Shown piece by piece: positions 59,525 through 64,000 of a DNA stretch of 64,000 nucleotides. The notes beneath the pieces are model-generated. The model made no database searches. It saw only the letters and a list, made by a program, of their open reading frames with translations, and was not told the DNA's origin. This DNA comes from Norana najaformis (taxonomy: Eukaryota; Annelida; Clitellata; Crassiclitellata; Hormogastridae). The stretch is taken from contig OZ029921.1 in assembly GCA_964023275.1 (NCBI GenBank), positions 14,859,306 through 14,923,305 on the forward strand, in the 5' to 3' direction. A program made the position numbers and the translations under genes. Within the stretch, counting starts at the first letter, position 1; the number at the start of each line of letters is the position of its first letter.

Positions 59525-61521
59525 CTACAATCAAAACAGTTTCAAATTTGTCAGGAAAAATAGCTTATGACTTTTATGTTAATTGATTCACATTCAGAGA
59601 CATTGAAGCTCAGCTGAAAGTGTGCATTTGTTCACAAGATATGTAAATTAATTAAGCTATTCAGTATTCAGTCTGTATCTAGTGTGAAGAGTTAGGCAGC
59701 ACAAGTTGACACTACAGAAGTCATCAGATTAAATTAGATTTGGTGCCAGTCCTCAGCATCTTTGCTTTCTTCAGTCTTCAACCGTGGCTACAAAATTTGT
59801 CAAAACTTTTAGGATCACGTAAAAGGCTACAGATACAGGAAAAGGTACAATACAAAATCAGCATGATGACACTTAAAACATGTTTTGCCCTTTCTATATC
59901 AAAAATAATCTTCTGCAGTTTCAGACACAATGCTATAACCTGTTCCATGCCATCACCTTCTAGGGTCATTCCTATCTCAAGCCAGCTGGGTCAATGATCA
60001 CTGCATTATACAGCCTGCAGGATCTGTTGGCCCAACACTCCCTTGCTTTCATGCAAGCATCTCGTGCTCTCATGCACTGGCCTAACTTGGAACAATCTCC
60101 CACTGGAAAAACATACTTTTCAACTATATATAGCAGAAGAAACATTTTCAACTTACTTTAAGTCGCACATGTTTACATCTTTTAAACACCTATGTTTTAG
60201 CACCACTTAAAGGTTCTTAAAGGCATTACTGGTTTATAACCATATATGCACAAACAATAACCAACAACAGTCATAAATTAGAGATGTTTCATCAGTCTGG
60301 GAATCTACTATGACACCATCTGCAATTTTAATCATCTATACCTACTTTCAATCCAGCTTCAAAAAGATTTCATTTCAAGAAATAATCTCCATAAAAGCTG
60401 AATTATGTGTACAGTACTGTTGTAACAGTTACTGGTCTATTGGGTGACTTGTAAGTCTTCATCCAATAAGCTTCACACAGCAATCAATGCACAATGAATC
60501 ACACACAGGACAGTTGAACCGAGTACAGTACTTTTGTCTGTGGCCATGTCATTGTTTGCTGGTCCTGTTGTTTTGATGGACTGTTTGTTTCAACAGGGAA
60601 TTTGCTCAAAAATTCTTGTATGGCTTTCTTGGACTTCTACTGTTACTGAGTTGATGTTTTGGAGTTATCATTTGATTCTGTTTAGTTTTGGCACGTCTGA
60701 AAGGTTTTGAGTTGAATGTCACCAAGGCCTCACTGCTGTTGGACTGGTACACTTGTTCAGAGGGTGGACAGGCTCCCAGATGGACACTACAGCCTCAGAC
60801 CTACAGACCTATGTATGCTGTCTGTAACCAGGAAGTCTTGGATACAGTGATGGAGGGGTAAAAAGAGTCTTCAATATGGCCTTAACCATATACGAATAGA
60901 TTCTACGACCAATCGGTCATCTGGCAATGAATGCCTGTTCTGCACAGACATGGTGGCTCGAAAGATATCATTTGAGGGATTGATGGACAGTAAGGTTATC
61001 CTGTGCAGTGAACTTCATCAGCCATTGTTGCTCTTCGTTTGCAACTAAGTCGAGGGACTCTAAACACGGTGTCAGCTGTCATCTCTGAAAGGGAATCCGT
61101 TAGTTGGGCTCTTCACATGTGCAGACACCCACTAATAATGATTCTTCTGGTTATCTGAACACTTCACTTACTGAAGAAGTTTTTGTTCTTAACGACTTTA
61201 ACATCGTTTGGGTTAGCGCAAACAGCACTTTTGTGAGATACTTAAAACGTGCTTTATTAAGTATCCAGATACTAACACCCAGCTAACAGTACCTGATATT
61301 CTGAGGCAGCAACACTTCTAGTGTGATATTACTTAGCTTCAGTGATTGCAGGAACTATGGCTTTCAACATGATTTAGCCAAAAATAGATGATACTCATTA
61401 GATGCCTTGCAAGTTGTCCATAACCTTTTTGCTTTAAGGTTACATTAAACTGAAATTTAAAACATTAAATAGCTCCTGAAATATATTCAAGAATGTGTCG
61501 TATGATTCAAATTAAACAAAC
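59525..61521 (-). other. Intron of the SAPCD2-like gene, 2.0 kb
   Basis: Donor AAG|GTTTGT and acceptor TAG. No gene or repeat with clear structure was recognised inside. The short frames at 59740-59997 and 61104-61286 lack domains. Confidence 0.65.
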
Positions 61522-61623
61522 CTTTCCTGAACTGCTGACTAGAGCCTTCAGTTCCTGGTTGACTGATGTTATCCTCAGCTTCTCAAGCTCAACACGCTCC
61601 TTGTTTGCTTGAAGCGAGTAATC
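61522..61623 (-). CDS. SAPCD2-like protein, exon 3 from the end
   Basis: 34 codons, phase 0 at both ends (acceptor TTTGAACAG, donor GTTTGT). The peptide begins DYSLQANKERVELEKLRITS and continues VNQELKALVSSSGK. It is charged and helix-prone, and links the suppressor APC domain side to the C-terminal coiled coil. This linker is poorly conserved in the family, so the exon is supported mainly by its splice sites, its open phase-0 frame and its position. Confidence 0.72.
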
Positions 61624-62493
61624 CTGTTCAAACAATTAAACAGGAAATTCTATGTAATCTAAATGCCACACACTGTTAATTTTATGGTGTGTCAGGACCT
61701 CCTTTTAACATGTTTAATTATAATATGAATTCTGATAAAATGCATTTAGGAACCCAAGTTCCAAATTTTACTCTGCTTTAAAAGATGGCTCATTAAATAA
61801 CACAACCTTATCATAATGCAGTACTTTATATGGCTTTATGTGGCTTATGATGATGAGGTACCAATGTATTAAAGAATTCTGCCATGTCTTGTAAACAAGA
61901 AACTATTGCAACACAGCACACAAGACTCATTCATGCCAAATTATACAAACTACAACGAGCGTGTGATTTCTAAGGAGGGGAGGGCACACTTCCCCCACTG
62001 GTTCAGGCTATCACCCATCACAGGTTAACATTTTTCTTGTTTGTTTCTCTTGTGCCTATAGCTCTTTCTCCACGATACTGTCAACCATAAAATGCATCCT
62101 GCACACCACGAGCTATACATGCAAACGTGACAATGGTATAGAGAGCCTATCAGCAGTCATTTAAAGCAGCTAACTGATTTCAGTTCAAAACATTTATCAG
62201 AAAGTACATCATATAATCAAATGCTTTTACTTTATTGTGTTAATTTATTATTTCTGCATTTATTAAGTGCTATCATCTAATGACCAGGCACATCAGGGTA
62301 TGAAGCTTGAACCTGTACTCTCCACTGTTACAGTTCGAGCGATATAACCAACAGGATACCATGCCACACGACTTAATTAGTAAAAAGACAGTCACTGTGT
62401 AGCTAAAAGGCTATACTGAGCCTCTAAGTAAAATTTGTTGCCAAGAACAATATACCGCATGATACTCCAAAACTAATTCTAAAACTTTCTTAC
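61624..62493 (-). other. Intron of the SAPCD2-like gene
   Basis: Donor GTAAGAAAG and acceptor ACAG, phase 0. No other feature recognised. Confidence 0.65.
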
Positions 62494-62640
62494 TGAAGGC
62501 AGTGAGGCCGTCTCAAAGTTCTTCTGTTTTTCTTGTAGCGCTTTTAATTGATGCAAATACCATGATCGTGCAGACTCAATTGCATCTAGGCCCTGCTGTA
62601 ACATTTCTTTCTCTTGTTGCATTAACTTCATTACTGGGAT
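62494..62640 (-). CDS. SAPCD2-like protein, exon 4 from the end
   Basis: 49 codons, phase 0 (acceptor ATCTTTAG, donor TCA|GTAAGA). The peptide IPVMKLMQQEKEMLQQGLDA then IESARSWYLHQLKALQEKQK is the most diagnostic part of the gene: a (M)K.M..E...LLQGL......R.WY..QL...QE.Q pattern, as in the suppressor APC domain region of SAPCD1/SAPCD2 proteins. The conserved R-x-WY pair is present. Confidence 0.82.
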
Positions 62641-63318
62641 CTAAAGATAACGAAAAACAGTCACCAACCACATGTAAATGTAATGTTTTATGGCTGTCAT
62701 CTTAGGAAATAAAATTCCAACAAGGACATAAAATTAGTGTCACAGAAAATTAAGCACCTGAAACTAAAATCTCTGGATATGTAGGCACATCTACCATAGA
62801 CAGTTGCACTCAACATACTTCACTCAAAGAACGAAGGGCACCAACTGTCACAAAGTAACATCTGTTTGTTCAAAAGGCATGTAATTCATGCTTCCTTGTT
62901 ATTTTCAGCAGTCTGTCAGATGTTTGAACATTCAGATATTAAGGCCAGTGTCTACATCCAGAGGGCAATTATGCTGACAGAATTTTAGCTGTATTCTAGC
63001 AAACATATACCAACATTTAGCCATCATGTCAGCGATGGTTCTTCAAAGATTTATGCAGCCAGCTTTGTTTGCCCTGCAAAAAGTTAATAAAATGCCGGCT
63101 CTAGAGATAAGTACCATAAATATGGAAGTTGCAGCTCAGGAAATTGTAGATTTCCTAACATAGGAAAGGAACTGTCATCACTGACTTTAGGTCTGAACAT
63201 TGTCCACATTCAACTACTGGTGAGTCTCTCCCAGACAACGGTTTTTAGAGTGGTATTACTTACAACTTCTTAAAGCAATAGGAACCTGAAGTCAACACAA
63301 TACATAGCAGTAACTTAC
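62641..63318 (-). other. Intron of the SAPCD2-like gene
   Basis: Donor GTAAGT and acceptor TTTAG. No other feature recognised. Confidence 0.65.
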
Positions 63319-63401
63319 AAAATTGTAGCTGATACCACTGGTGAGCGTGTGACGTCGAGAAACTTGATGCTGGTCACTTTGCTGGGTATCTTTACCATCA
63401 C
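63319..63401 (-). CDS. SAPCD2-like protein, exon 5 from the end
   Basis: 83 bp: two bases completing a codon and then 27 codons, ending in phase 0 at donor TTT|GTAAGT. The peptide DGKDTQQSDQHQVSRR then HTLTSGISYNF is polar with a basic RRHTLTSG stretch before the domain of the next exon. The acceptor (GTTAAG) is not strongly pyrimidine-rich, so the left edge is less certain than in the other exons. Confidence 0.65.
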
Positions 63402-63989
63402 CTTAACACAAGAACTTCAACATAACAGTCAAGTTTCAGTTTTACTTTCATACACACACAAATGCATATACAAATGCAATAATTTTGCCTGACAGAATAA
63501 TGTACCAGTTCACACAAAGATTTCAAGTCCAACAAGTGAATATCAGGTGTTGTCCAATATCAATACATGCAAAGCAAAGTATTAAAGGTGGGACACAACA
63601 ACTCTTGGGCTGCCCACAAGTAGATGTGACACAAAAAGACTCTGAAATGCAAGCAAAATAGTATTCCAAAATATGGTGTCTTAGCACATCAGCTATATAG
63701 TAAATACAAATACATACATCAAAGTCAATTTCCAATTATTACATAATCCAAATGAGCCCAAGCAAGATTATTATTAATTAGTAGCTTCTGTTGTGCCACA
63801 GACTGATGCATAATGCATGCACTTCCCAGAACTGCACTAAAAAGGAGCTTGCTGCACACAACAGAACTGAAGAAAATAAACAAGCCAGCAAGGCTCAACA
63901 AGTGGGTGATAATAAAGGAGACAAGAGGACAGCCAAACTACTTGGAATATATAGTTTGAATATCCCTAATAGAAACATGTGATACTTAC
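63402..63989 (-). other. Intron of the SAPCD2-like gene
   Basis: Begins with a consensus donor GTAAGTATC at 63989 and ends at the acceptor at 63402. No other feature recognised. Confidence 0.55.
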
Positions 63990-64000
63990 TTGATGAAAAA
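63990..64000 (-). CDS. SAPCD2-like protein, edge of an upstream exon
   Basis: Eleven bases ending ATCAA before a consensus donor GTAAGT. If the last base is carried over, the phase agrees with the two leading bases of the exon at 63319-63401 (a Ser codon across the join). The rest lies outside the window, so this is support by phase and donor only. Confidence 0.5.

Overview
This window is nuclear DNA of an animal, most likely a marine invertebrate and perhaps a lophotrochozoan. There are no operons or bacterial signals. A gene with phase-matched GT-AG exons, an intronless peptide-type GPCR, many simple repeats, and CR1-like, RTE-like, Ty3/gypsy-like and Maverick/Polinton-like remnants with tRNA-derived SINEs all point that way. 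The phylum is inference only.

Two host genes can be supported. At 18865-20088 (minus strand) lies a complete single-exon rhodopsin-class GPCR of 407 residues, closest in motif pattern to FMRFamide-receptor-like peptide receptors. At 58995-64000 (minus) lie the last five coding exons, plus the donor edge of a sixth, of a SAPCD2-like (suppressor APC domain) coiled-coil protein. All the joins agree in phase, and the gene runs off the right edge.

Most of the rest is repeat-derived. From 1 to 18 kb there are decayed CR1-like LINE pieces, dispersed SINE-like repeats and long microsatellites. From 23.9 to 27.6 kb there is an unidentified open frame, an uninterrupted non-LTR reverse transcriptase frame (24609-26498) with a 72-bp tandem-repeat tail whose half unit also sits at the head of the element, and a decayed C-terminal piece of a second retrotransposon polymerase. 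From 28.25 to 30.72 kb (minus) there is a badly decayed Maverick/Polinton-type protein-primed family B DNA polymerase, split by a TA array of about 290 bp; it is the most notable find. From 31 to 45 kb there are LINE ends, SINE copies and simple repeats. From 45.4 to 46.5 kb, Ty3/gypsy integrase (plus) and gag zinc-knuckle (minus) remnants lie back to back. From 47.65 to 49.83 kb a CpG-rich element with TGTGGCG...CGCCACA ends sits inside a TA microsatellite. From 50.4 to 58.2 kb there are a CR1 thumb fragment, two fold-back elements and a MITE-like repeat. The right end is lower in repeats and carries the SAPCD2-like gene.

The genes do not form a pathway. What ties the window together is nested, decayed transposons around two ordinary host genes. 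All homology calls come from reading motifs by eye; no search was run.
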